Notes: generated from the letters alone by a model not told the origin. A stretch of DNA of 11,768 bases from AC-37 sp035275105 (GCA_035275105.1 DATENL010000035.1:1-11768), one strand, 5' to 3'. Shown: positions 5,545 to 11,768, numbered from the stretch's first letter. Translations and numbers: made by a program.

Positions 5545-6279
5545 ATGGATGGTGGAACGACGTCGACCCTGCGGGGCACGCTGCTCCTGGTACTCGCCCT
5601 CGTCGCGTGCGCGGCGCTCGCGACGGACGGGCGGGCGAGCTCGATCTCGCTGCGCTTCGCCGCCCAGACGCCCGGCAAGCACAGCACGATGCGCCTGGTG
5701 CTCCGCTACACGAAGCCCGGCAGCCCCGGCGGGAAGCCGTCGCCGATCCGCCACCTCGTGATCGACGCGCCCGCGGGAACGGTCTTCCACAGGGCGACCT
5801 TCCCCGCGTGCCGCGCGAGCGACTCCGAGGTGATGGCCGCCGGCCCGGGCGCGTGTCCGGCGGCGAGCCGCATCGGGGGTGGCCCGATCACGGTCCTCAC
5901 GGGGTTCGGAAAGCCGTTCGATCCGTTCGTCTCCCCGACCGCCGTGTTCAACGACGGGCGCGGCTGGCTCGAGATCTCGGAGACGCCGTCCGAGCCGCGA
6001 AGGACGATCGCCGTCACCCGGCTGAAGGTGGCGGGAAGGCGCATCAGCGGCGACATTGCCGCGACGCCCGGCGGCCCGCCCGACGGCCAGAGCGCGGTCT
6101 CGACGGTGGACCTCTCCTTCGGCGCGCGGCGGTACTTCACGACGCCGCGCACGTGCACCTCCACGCGTCGGTGGGTCACGAAGGCGCGCTACACGTTCGC
6201 CGACGGGAGGACCGAGGCCGTGCGCGGCACCACCCGCTGCAGGCCCATCGCGAAGTCGGCCGGGCCGTCGATCCCCTAG
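5545..6279 (+). CDS. Secreted or lipoprotein-like protein of unknown function
   Basis: This 244-residue protein begins with an export signal: a short polar start with R10, then a hydrophobic run at 11-27. LVAC at 19-22 fits a lipobox, so Cys22 could be lipidated; a classical cleavage after about residue 32 is the alternative. The rest has no membrane segment and looks beta-rich. Cysteines fall in two spaced pairs, C89/C104 in the segment FPACRASDS...GACPAASRIGGG and C204/C232, suggesting two disulfides outside the cytoplasm. I do not recognise an enzyme motif. Similar Cys-Pro-x-x-Ser-x-Ile-Gly segments are, as far as I recall, common in secreted proteins of Thermoleophilia. The start is ATG 5545 with GGGAGG 7 nt upstream. 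TetR 2 probably regulates it. Its TAG shares CTAG with the convergent cysS stop. Confidence 0.8.
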   Translation: MDGGTTSTLRGTLLLVLALVACAALATDGRASSISLRFAAQTPGKHSTMRLVLRYTKPGSPGGKPSPIRHLVIDAPAGTVFHRATFPACRASDSEVMAAGPGACPAASRIGGGPITVLTGFGKPFDPFVSPTAVFNDGRGWLEISETPSEPRRTIAVTRLKVAGRRISGDIAATPGGPPDGQSAVSTVDLSFGARRYFTTPRTCTSTRRWVTKARYTFADGRTEAVRGTTRCRPIAKSAGPSIP

Positions 6280-7628
6280 CTCCGTACGAGCCGCGGGCCC
6301 TCGGGCGTGTCGCGCACCTGCCACCCGAGCGCCGCGAGCTCGTCGCGGCGCGCATCAGCGGTCGTGAAGTCACGCTCGCGGCGGGCCGCCTCGCGCTCGT
6401 CGAGCAGCCGCAGCGCGTCGTCGTCGGGCGCGTCCTCGTCCGCGAGCAGCGACTCGAGGCCGAGCACCTGGAGCATCTGGTCGAGGCGGCCCGCGCCGAC
6501 CGCCTCGCCCGCGTCGATGCGCCGGTTCGCCTCGCTGATCCAGTCGAACAGCTCGCGCAGGGCGCCGGGGGTGTTGAAGTCGTCGGCGAGCTGCCCCATG
6601 AAGCGGTCGACGCGCTCGTCGTCGGGGCCGGGAGCGCCGGGGGTCAGCCGCGCCACCAGATCGCGCACGCGCGCCACGGCGGCGCGCGCCTCTGCCAGCG
6701 CCTCCTCCGAGTACGGCGCCGGCTGGCGGTAGTGGCGCTGGACGAAGTACATGACGAGCGCCTCCGGGCCGACGCGCTCGAGCGCCTCCCCCAGGAGCGT
6801 GATGTTCCCGACCGACTTCGACATCTTCTCGTCGTCGAACTGGAGCATCCCGTTGTGCATCCAGATCCGGGCGAGCGGCTGGCCGCGCCCGGCCTCCGTC
6901 TGCGCGATCTCGTTCTCGTGGTGGGGGAAGATCAGGTCCGAGCCGCCGCCGTGGATCTCGAAGTCGAGGCCGAGGATCTCCTCCGCCATCGCCGAGCACT
7001 CGATGTGCCATCCCGGCCGGCCCTCCCCCCAGGGGGCGTCCCACCACGTGTCCTCCCCCGGCTTGCGGGCCTTCCAGAGGGCGAAGTCCCGCGGCGACTC
7101 CTTCGCGGCGCCGACGTCGTCCTCGCCCTGCTCCATCTCGTCGAGCGACCGGTTGGACAGCTTGCCGTAGTCGGCGTAGGCCGCGGTGCGGAAGTACACG
7201 TCGCCGGCGGCCGCGTACGCGTGTCCTCCGTCGATCAGCGCCTGGATCAGGTCCACGATCGCCGCGATCGTCTCGCTGGCCTTCGGCTCCTGGTCGGGAC
7301 GGCCGAGCCCGAGCCGCTCGGTGTCCTCCTCGTAGCGCGCGGTCATCTCGCGCGCGAGCTCCTCGCTGCCGATCCCGCGCTCGCGCGCGGCGTCGTAGAT
7401 CTTGTCGTTCACGTCGGTCACGTTGGCGACGAACGTGACCTCGTAGCCCTCGTGCTCGAGGAACCGCTTGAGCAGCGAGAAGACGACGTACGGGCGCGCG
7501 TTGCCGACGTGCACCGGCCCGTAGACGGTCGGCCCGCAAGCGTAGATCCCGACGCGCGCGTCCTCGCGCGGCTCGAGCTCGCGCAGCCCGCCGCTGAGCG
7601 TGTCCTGCATCCGGACCGTGCGCGGCAT
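6276..7628 (-). CDS. cysS: Cysteinyl-tRNA synthetase
   Basis: This 450-residue class I synthetase charges tRNA-Cys with cysteine using ATP in the cytoplasm. The HIGH-type motif is HVGN (40-43), after YACGPTVYGPV. KMSKS is at 268-272. The zinc site that selects cysteine is C31, C211 (HIECSAM), H236 and E240 (FPHHENEIAQ). The C-terminal helical and anticodon-binding part (about 300-450) is complete, which favours CysS over its shorter relative MshC, the mycothiol-pathway ligase. The start is ATG 7628; an in-frame ATG at codon 7 is possible because homologues often begin near there. It starts 10 bp after ispF stops, so it belongs to the ispD-PHP-ispF unit. In most relatives rlmB follows; here it meets a convergent foreign gene through a shared CTAG. 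Confidence 0.96.
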   Translation of the reverse strand: MPRTVRMQDTLSGGLRELEPREDARVGIYACGPTVYGPVHVGNARPYVVFSLLKRFLEHEGYEVTFVANVTDVNDKIYDAARERGIGSEELAREMTARYEEDTERLGLGRPDQEPKASETIAAIVDLIQALIDGGHAYAAAGDVYFRTAAYADYGKLSNRSLDEMEQGEDDVGAAKESPRDFALWKARKPGEDTWWDAPWGEGRPGWHIECSAMAEEILGLDFEIHGGGSDLIFPHHENEIAQTEAGRGQPLARIWMHNGMLQFDDEKMSKSVGNITLLGEALERVGPEALVMYFVQRHYRQPAPYSEEALAEARAAVARVRDLVARLTPGAPGPDDERVDRFMGQLADDFNTPGALRELFDWISEANRRIDAGEAVGAGRLDQMLQVLGLESLLADEDAPDDDALRLLDEREAARRERDFTTADARRDELAALGWQVRDTPEGPRLVRS

Positions 7629-7638
7629 CAGCGCCGCA

Positions 7639-8130
7639 TCACTCCGGCGCGGCGCGGTCGACGGTCGCGACCGCCATCGCCGCGATCCCCTCGCCGCGCC
7701 CGATCGCGCCCATGCCCTCGTTCGTGGAGAACTTGACGTTGACCTCGCGCCAGTGGAGCCCGATCGCCTCGGCCAGGCTCACCCGCATCTCGTCGCGGTG
7801 GCCGCCGAGGCGCGGCGCCTCGCAGACGACCGTCACGTCCACGTGCTCGACGCTCCAGCCGTGCTCGGTCAGGAAGCCGATCACCTCGCCCAGCAGCTCG
7901 ATGCTGTCGGCGCCGGCGTAGCGCTCGTCGGTGTCGGGGAAGTGCTGGCCGATGTCGCCGAGGCCGGCCGCGCCCAGCAGCGCGTCGATCACGGCGTGTG
8001 TGAGGACGTCGCCGTCGGAGTGGCCGAGCAGCCCGCGCTCCGCCTCCTCGATCACGACCCCGCCGAGGATCAGCGGGCGTCCCTCCACGAGCCGGTGCGA
8101 GTCGTAGCCGATCCCGGAGCGCTCGCTCAA
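7639..8130 (-). CDS. ispF: 2-C-methyl-D-erythritol 2,4-cyclodiphosphate synthase
   Basis: This 163-residue enzyme catalyses the ring-closing step of the MEP isoprenoid pathway, forming methylerythritol cyclodiphosphate and releasing CMP. Family motifs are intact: GIGYDSHRL with zinc ligands D10 and H12, LLGHSDGDVLTHAVIDALLGA (35-54) with third ligand H45, GDIGQHFPDTD (58-68), GADSIELL (73-80) and the C-terminal GRGEGIAAMAV (144-154). Family members are normally about 157-163 residues and act as trimers. The start is TTG 8130-8128, sharing TTGA with the stop of the upstream PHP gene; GGAG lies 8 nt before it. Together with ispD two genes upstream it supplies consecutive-pathway enzymes; the middle kinase IspE is not here. 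Confidence 0.95.
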   Translation of the reverse strand: MSERSGIGYDSHRLVEGRPLILGGVVIEEAERGLLGHSDGDVLTHAVIDALLGAAGLGDIGQHFPDTDERYAGADSIELLGEVIGFLTEHGWSVEHVDVTVVCEAPRLGGHRDEMRVSLAEAIGLHWREVNVKFSTNEGMGAIGRGEGIAAMAVATVDRAAPE

Positions 8131-8954
8131 CCGATCGGCTCCATGCGGCGCTCGCGACGCTCGAACGTCGCGAGCTCGGTGACGCCGAGGCCGGAGAGCA
8201 GCTCGACCGCCTCGTCGTAGCGAAAGGCCAGGTCGGCCGGCACGTGGGCGTCCGACGACAGCGCCACCGGCCGGCCCGCCTCGAGGCACATCTCGAGGAA
8301 CGCCGGGGCCGGGTAGATCTCGCGCACCGGCTTGCGCAGCCCCGCGGTGGACACCTCGATCGCGACGTCGGACTCGGCGATCCCGTCCATCGCGAGATCG
8401 TAGAAGCGGCGCAGGTCGCCGTCGGGGACGGGCGCGTCGCTGCCCCAGACCTTGACCAGGTCGGGGTGGGCGAGGACGTCGAACATCCCCGTGCGCGCGG
8501 CCTCACCGAGCGTCTCGAAGTAGCGCCGCCACACCTTGTCGGGGTCGGCGGAGCGCCAGACGTCCCACTCGCCGCGCATGTCGAGCGCCCGGTCGAGCAG
8601 GAAGTGGATGGAGCCGAGCACGTAGTCCCAGTCGCGCTCCTCGAGCAGGTTGGCCATCCGGTCCTCGCGCCCGAAGACGTAGTCGGCCTCGATCCCGAGG
8701 AGGAGGTCGGTCTCGTCGCGCACGAAGCCGCAGTAGGCGTCGAGGTCGTCGACCGCGGCCGTGACCCAGAACGGGTGGTCCCAGACCGACAGCGCCTGGC
8801 GGAAGCGGTGGACGTGCTCGGAGACGCCGAGCACTCCCACGCCGCGCTCGCCCGCCACCTCCCGGTAGCGCTCGGCGTTCTCGGACGTGAAGTGGTCCGC
8901 CGCGGTCGCGCCGAGGTCGTCGGGCCGCAGGTGCACGTGCAGGTCGGTCAGCAT
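8127..8954 (-). CDS. PHP-domain metal-dependent phosphatase (histidinol-phosphatase type)
   Basis: This 275-residue protein has a complete PHP (polymerase and histidinol phosphatase) domain. The metal ligands expected for the trinuclear site are visible: H6 and H8 (DLHVH), H47 (VSEHVH), E89 (GIEADY), H117 (GSIHFL), H163 (VLAHPD), and D235 and H237 (SSDAH). The family best fits histidinol-phosphate phosphatase (HisK/HolPase), but other small phosphoesters are possible. It lies between ispD and ispF, overlapping ispD by 7 bp and ispF by 4 bp, so it is part of one coupled translational unit. That context does not fit histidine biosynthesis and suggests another phosphoester substrate; this is inference. 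The start is ATG 8954-8952, immediately before the LTDLHVH metal motif. Confidence 0.9.
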   Translation of the reverse strand: MLTDLHVHLRPDDLGATAADHFTSENAERYREVAGERGVGVLGVSEHVHRFRQALSVWDHPFWVTAAVDDLDAYCGFVRDETDLLLGIEADYVFGREDRMANLLEERDWDYVLGSIHFLLDRALDMRGEWDVWRSADPDKVWRRYFETLGEAARTGMFDVLAHPDLVKVWGSDAPVPDGDLRRFYDLAMDGIAESDVAIEVSTAGLRKPVREIYPAPAFLEMCLEAGRPVALSSDAHVPADLAFRYDEAVELLSGLGVTELATFERRERRMEPIG

Positions 8955-9574
8955 AGGAGCGTCTCCGCCAGCGCGAGGTCCACGTGGCTCGTGACCTTGA
9001 AGTTCTCGGGAGGCGCCTCGACCACGCGGACGGCCCCGCCGGCTGCCTCCACCAGCGACGCGTCGTCGGTCGCGGTCGCAAGGTCGCCGTGCTCGAGCGC
9101 GCGGCGGAGCACGTCCGCCACGAACGCCTGCGGCGTCTGGATCGCCCACAGGCGCGAGCGGTCGAGCGTCCGCAGCACGCGGCCCTCCTCGCCCGCCTCC
9201 TTGATCGTGTCGCTCACCGGTGCCGCGGCCACCGCGCCGTCGAACCCGTCCCCCACCGCGGCGACGCACGCCTCGACCAGCGCGCGCGTGACGAGCGGCC
9301 GGGCGGCGTCGTGCACCACCACGATGCTGGCCTCCGGGGCGGCCGCCAGCGCCAGGCGCACCGACTCTGACCGCGACGCCCCGCCCGTCACCCGGTCGGG
9401 CCCGGTCTCGTGGCCGGGCGGGACCGCGACGACGACGCGGTCGCAGACCGCCTCGAGGACGCCCAGCGACCACTCGATCAGCGGCCTCCCGGCGCAGACG
9501 GCGAACGCCTTGGGGACGTCGCCCCCAAGGCGCTCACCGCGGCCGGCGGCGGGAACGATCCCGACGACAGCCAA
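8948..9574 (-). CDS. ispD: 2-C-methyl-D-erythritol 4-phosphate cytidylyltransferase
   Basis: This 208-residue enzyme transfers CMP from CTP to methylerythritol phosphate in the MEP pathway. The nucleotide-binding N-terminus VPAAGRGERLG..VPK is present (7-22). VVHDAARPLVT (87-97) carries the conserved Asp and Arg, followed by TPQAF, TDDASLVE and the C-terminal ENFKVTSHVDLALAE with the catalytic-site Lys. The length is slightly short but complete. The start is TTG 9574-9572, giving (M)AVVGIVPAAG. No ATG or GTG is available in frame nearby and the nearest purine-rich sequence is about 15 nt upstream, partly inside a hairpin, so translation may be weak or regulated. It lies 37 bp after carD and overlaps the PHP gene. 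Confidence 0.94.
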   Translation of the reverse strand: MAVVGIVPAAGRGERLGGDVPKAFAVCAGRPLIEWSLGVLEAVCDRVVVAVPPGHETGPDRVTGGASRSESVRLALAAAPEASIVVVHDAARPLVTRALVEACVAAVGDGFDGAVAAAPVSDTIKEAGEEGRVLRTLDRSRLWAIQTPQAFVADVLRRALEHGDLATATDDASLVEAAGGAVRVVEAPPENFKVTSHVDLALAETLLC

Positions 9575-9586
9575 TATTCCGAGGCG

Positions 9587-9612
9587 GCGCCCCCCCTCGC
9601 GCGGCGGGGCGC
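9587..9612 (-). promoter_or_regulatory. Hairpin between carD and ispD
   Basis: On the minus strand GCGCCCC (9612-9606) pairs perfectly with GGGGCGC (9593-9587) around a 12-nt loop. It begins at the carD stop and includes most of the only G-rich sequence ahead of ispD. No T-run follows, so it is more likely a pause site, attenuator or translation block than a full terminator. Confidence 0.35.
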
Positions 9613-10190
9613 TACCCGGCCGCCGCCGGCGCGCCGTTGCGTTCGGCGTGGGCGTCCGAGATGAGGCTGTCGAGGTGGTCCTCGGCCTCGTCCTCGCCCA
9701 TGTCGAGCGCGTACATGAGCTCCGACGCGAGGATCTTCTTCGCGCGGGTGTACATCTGCTTCTCGCCGGTCGACAGACCCTTGTCGGACTCGCGGATCGC
9801 GAGGTTGCGAACGACCTCGGCGAGCTCGTAGACGTCGCCCGTCTTGATCTTGTCGCGGTTGTGCTTGAACCGGCGATTCCAGTTCTTGGGCATCGAGCTG
9901 ACGTCGTCGCGCAGGACGCCGAGGACCTTCTGCACCGCCTCGTCGTCGATGACGCGCCGGAGGCCCGCCTTGCCCGCGTTCTCGCACGGGACCATCACGG
10001 TCATGTCGTTGTGGAGGATCTTGATGGTGAGGTACTGGCGCTTCTCGCCGAGGACCTCCTTCATCTCCTTCTTGAGGATCTTGCCCGCCCCGTGGTGGGG
10101 GTAGACGACGTGGTCCCCAATGTCGTAATCCTCGTTGGGGACCTCACGCTCGAATTCCTCGATCGTCTGCTCCCAGTCTGAGTCGGTAAT
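9612..10190 (-). CDS. carD: CarD/CdnL-family RNA polymerase-binding transcription factor, probable ATT start
   Basis: This protein has 192 residues if read from ATT 10190-10188. CarD binds the RNA polymerase beta subunit and stabilises the open promoter complex, notably at rRNA promoters. The polymerase-interacting (Tudor-like) domain contains IGDHVVYPHHGAGKI (24-38), and the helical DNA-binding domain contains KNWNRRFK (102-109), where W104 matches the Trp that wedges at the -10 element. KGLSTGEKQMYTRAKKIL follows. The first ATG in frame (10064) would delete the HVVYPHHG core. The upstream reading frame has no ATG, GTG or TTG back into disA, and GGGGAG lies 6 nt before the ATT. A 22-residue acidic N-terminal extension precedes the usual start. 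It sits 32 bp after disA and upstream of ispD, as in mycobacteria for ispD. Confidence 0.93.
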   Translation of the reverse strand: MTDSDWEQTIEEFEREVPNEDYDIGDHVVYPHHGAGKILKKEMKEVLGEKRQYLTIKILHNDMTVMVPCENAGKAGLRRVIDDEAVQKVLGVLRDDVSSMPKNWNRRFKHNRDKIKTGDVYELAEVVRNLAIRESDKGLSTGEKQMYTRAKKILASELMYALDMGEDEAEDHLDSLISDAHAERNGAPAAAG

Positions 10191-10205
10191 GGTCGGCTCC
10201 CCTCT
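10188..10205 (-). promoter_or_regulatory. Ribosome binding site that sets an ATT start for carD
   Basis: On the minus strand AGAGGGGAG (10205-10197), spacer CCGACC, then ATT (10190-10188). This is the only well-placed Shine-Dalgarno sequence for the complete CarD frame. Confidence 0.6.
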
Positions 10206-10222
10206 TGGGTCTTGGTCTTGGG
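10203..10222 (-). repeat. Three tandem CCAAGA-type units in the disA-carD gap
   Basis: On the minus strand three near-identical units (CCCAAGA, CCAAGA, CCCAAGA) run from just after the disA stop to the carD ribosome binding site. The run has little G and should stay unfolded in the message. Confidence 0.6.
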
Positions 10223-11332
10223 TCAGGTTTGCAGATAGCGGTCCACGAGGTTGATCTCCTGAAGACGGCGAAGGCCCTCGCGGATGTCCTTCGCCCTCAT
10301 GTCCCCGACGCCCTCGACGGCCTCCAACTCGCCGTCGGTGGCCGCCAGGATCTCGTCCAGCCCGCCGAACTCGCGCACGATCGCCTGGATCACCAGCTTC
10401 GGCAGCCGGGGCACGCGCCCCAGGATCCGGTAGCCGCGCGGGGAGACTGGATGGTCGAGAGTGTTGAGCTTGCGGTCGTAGCCGAGCAGCTCGGCCAGCC
10501 GCCCGAAGTCGAGCAGGTCCTCGTGCGGCAGCCGGGCGAGCTGGTCGAGGACCATCGCGAAGCCGTCGTCGCTGGGCTCCGCCAGGTAGTCGTGCACGAG
10601 CGCCGCCTTGTCGCCGGCCGCGCCGACCATGGTCTCCTCGAGCTGCATCTCGATCAGCCGGCCCTCGCTGCCCAGCTCGACGATGTAGCGCTCGATCTCC
10701 ACGGCCATGCGCGTGACGAGCTCGGCGCGCTGGAGCACGGTCAGGACGTCGTGGAGCGTGGCGCCGCCCTCGAACTCGAGCGCCGTGAGGCGGGTGGCGA
10801 CCTGCTCGAGGCGGGTGCGGTACTTGTCGAGCGTGGCGAGCGCCTGGTTGGCCTTGGCGAGCACGACCGGGATGTCCTCGAGCACGTACTTGCCGCCCTC
10901 GACGTACAGCGACACCACGTCGCGACGCTGTGAGATCGCGATCACGAGGGCGCCGGTCTGCTTCGAGACGCGCTCCGCCGTCCGGTGGCGGGTGCCGGTC
11001 TCGAGCGACAGGATCGTCGGGTCCGGCATCAGCTGGACGTTGGCCCAGCAGATCTTCGTGGAGTTCTGGGAGAGGATGATCGCGCCGTCCATCTTCGCGA
11101 GCTGGTAGAGCAGCGCCGGGGTGTAGTCGACGTCGATCTTGAGCCCGCCGGAGTAGAGGAACGAGAGGTCGTCGTTGTCCCCGATCGCAATCAGGGCCCC
11201 GGTCCTGGCGTGGAGGATGTGGTCGATCCCCTCCCTGAGAGCGGATCCGGGCGCGACCATCTCGAGCGCCTTTACGAGCCGGGGCTCTTGACGGTGCTCC
11301 AGGTCAGCGACCTCATCCCCGGCGTGCTGCAT
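10223..11332 (-). CDS. disA: Diadenylate cyclase (c-di-AMP synthase) and DNA-integrity scanner DisA
   Basis: This 369-residue protein condenses two ATP into cyclic di-AMP. The DAC domain has both signatures: D82-G83-A84 (KMDGAIILS) and R115-H116-R117 (GTRHRTAERVSKQTG). A long helical linker follows (about 150-290), then a C-terminal helix-hairpin-helix DNA-binding region with VEGVGDMRAKDI. Family members form octamers that bind branched DNA, which lowers synthesis. Length and order match B. subtilis DisA (about 360). I choose ATG 11332, since TAGAAT (11345-11340) lies 7 nt upstream and would give a leaderless message; ATG 11341, three codons earlier, is the alternative. radA, the usual neighbour, is not adjacent. 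It leads the carD-ispD-ispF cluster. Confidence 0.96.
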   Translation of the reverse strand: MQHAGDEVADLEHRQEPRLVKALEMVAPGSALREGIDHILHARTGALIAIGDNDDLSFLYSGGLKIDVDYTPALLYQLAKMDGAIILSQNSTKICWANVQLMPDPTILSLETGTRHRTAERVSKQTGALVIAISQRRDVVSLYVEGGKYVLEDIPVVLAKANQALATLDKYRTRLEQVATRLTALEFEGGATLHDVLTVLQRAELVTRMAVEIERYIVELGSEGRLIEMQLEETMVGAAGDKAALVHDYLAEPSDDGFAMVLDQLARLPHEDLLDFGRLAELLGYDRKLNTLDHPVSPRGYRILGRVPRLPKLVIQAIVREFGGLDEILAATDGELEAVEGVGDMRAKDIREGLRRLQEINLVDRYLQT

Positions 11333-11339
11333 TGACCCC

Positions 11340-11345
11340 ATTCTA
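11340..11345 (-). promoter_or_regulatory. Possible -10 element of disA
   Basis: TAGAAT on the minus strand matches the -10 consensus in 5 of 6 bases and ends 7 nt before ATG 11332. No convincing -35 is visible; CarD-stabilised promoters often lack one. Confidence 0.35.
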
Positions 11346-11368
11346 CCGGGAAATCCGCGGCTTTCCGG
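11346..11368 (-). repeat. Imperfect hairpin between the Ig-like gene and disA
   Basis: CCGGGAAA and TTTCCGG (plus strand) pair with one bulged base around a CCGCGG-containing loop. It lies immediately upstream of the disA -10 and has no T-run; it could end the upstream transcript or be a regulatory site. Confidence 0.35.
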
Positions 11369-11376
11369 CGTCTGGG

Positions 11377-11768
11377 CTAGCGCAACCGGACCCTCCTGGG
11401 GCGGGCCCTCTTCGGCTTGCGCTCGCGGTTGCCGGCTCGGTCGATCGCGCGGGTGCGGATCGTGTAGCGGCCCCGGCGCAGGCGCCGAGTGCGGACGTGC
11501 CAGCTTCGCTTCCCACGGACGGGCGTCCAGAGGGCCCGGCGGCACCGGCGGCGCTTGCTCAGCCGGCCGTCCTTCCTCACGAAGCGGCAGCGGTGGCGCC
11601 TGTGGAGCGCGATCGAGACCTGGACCCGGCGCAGGTGGGAGCAGCCGCGGTCGCGGGCGACCCCTCGCAGGACGAGGCGGCGGTGGCGCTTCCGGACCCC
11701 GCGCCTGCCGCGCCTGAGCCGGCTGGTCGGGCGCCTGTGGTCGACGCAGCGGTGCGGGGCCTGCGGGT
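11377..11768 (-). CDS. C-terminus of an Arg-rich secreted protein with an Ig-like domain (partial)
   Basis: The frame is open from the right edge to TAG 11379-11377, giving the last 130 residues; the start lies outside. The final part, with YTIRTRAIDRAGNRE (about 40 residues from the end region of the domain), is the closing strand pattern of bacterial Ig-like extracellular domains (Y.. R.RA.D.AGN). The preceding segment has cysteines spaced as in paired disulfides (CRF...CRRALW). Composition is extreme: 47 of 130 residues are Arg by my count. Similar Arg-rich modules are, as I recall, common at the ends of surface proteins in Thermoleophilia. It is upstream of disA on the same strand with a 44-bp gap, but is probably unrelated in function. 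Frame choice rests on the Ig-like motif and the uninterrupted frame. Confidence 0.6.
   Translation of the reverse strand, partial: PQAPHRCVDHRRPTSRLRRGRRGVRKRHRRLVLRGVARDRGCSHLRRVQVSIALHRRHRCRFVRKDGRLSKRRRCRRALWTPVRGKRSWHVRTRRLRRGRYTIRTRAIDRAGNRERKPKRARPRRVRLR

Noticed and set aside
6276..7628. MshC (cysteine:GlcN-Ins ligase) instead of CysS
   Set aside because: The complete C-terminal anticodon-binding part, length of 450 residues and synteny with ispF and rlmB favour CysS.
10062..10064. ATG as the start of CarD
   Set aside because: It would remove the conserved HVVYPHHGAG core, which is encoded in frame immediately upstream.
11333..11545. N-terminal extension of DisA
   Set aside because: The extra residues are proline/arginine-rich with no family similarity and overlap the Ig-like gene; DisA homology starts just after 11332.
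1..11768. tRNA, rRNA, CRISPR, insertion sequence or phage attachment site
   Set aside because: Read on both strands for such features; nothing convincing was found, although short attachment repeats cannot be excluded by eye.

Overview
The window is about 11.8 kb of very GC-rich, gene-dense DNA that reads as a chromosome segment of an actinobacterium. CarD, an Rv1264-type adenylate cyclase, a Bacillus-like SigH and Arg-rich secreted Ig-like proteins together suggest a deep-branching class such as Thermoleophilia or Rubrobacteria. That placement is inference from gene content, not a database result.

The backbone is a minus-strand housekeeping cluster, read from high to low coordinates: end of an Arg-rich extracellular Ig-like protein (11377 to right edge), disA (c-di-AMP synthase), carD (RNA polymerase-binding factor), ispD, a PHP-family phosphatase, ispF, cysS, then rlmB and sigH, and finally the start of a signal-peptide or membrane protein at the left edge. 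The disA-ispD-ispF-cysS-rlmB-sigH order matches the order I recall for Bacillus subtilis. The carD-ispD-ispF-cysS-rlmB part matches Mycobacterium tuberculosis. Spacing is tight: ispD/PHP overlap by 7 bp, PHP/ispF by 4 bp, and ispF and cysS are 10 bp apart. Several start codons are weak or rare (carD ATT, ispD TTG, ispF TTG, rlmB GTG, sigH GTG).

Between cysS and rlmB the conserved order is broken by a five-gene cassette (about 1689-6279). It contains a TetR regulator (minus), a cytochrome P450 and a class III adenylate cyclase (plus, ATGA overlap), a second TetR regulator (minus), and a secreted or lipoprotein-like protein (plus). Each TetR gene is divergent from a target, and each divergent gap carries a long near-perfect palindrome that looks like its operator. 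Both convergent junctions share a single CTAG as the two stop codons. The first TetR gene also overlaps the rlmB start by GTGA, so the cassette seems to have been stitched into the housekeeping transcription unit.

The likely logic, inferred, is that TetR 1 senses a small hydrophobic ligand and controls itself, the P450 and the cyclase, and perhaps rlmB and sigH by read-through. The P450 would oxidise an unknown substrate while the cyclase makes cAMP. TetR 2 would control the envelope protein. No tRNA, rRNA, CRISPR array or insertion sequence was seen, and no gap longer than 300 bases lacks a gene.
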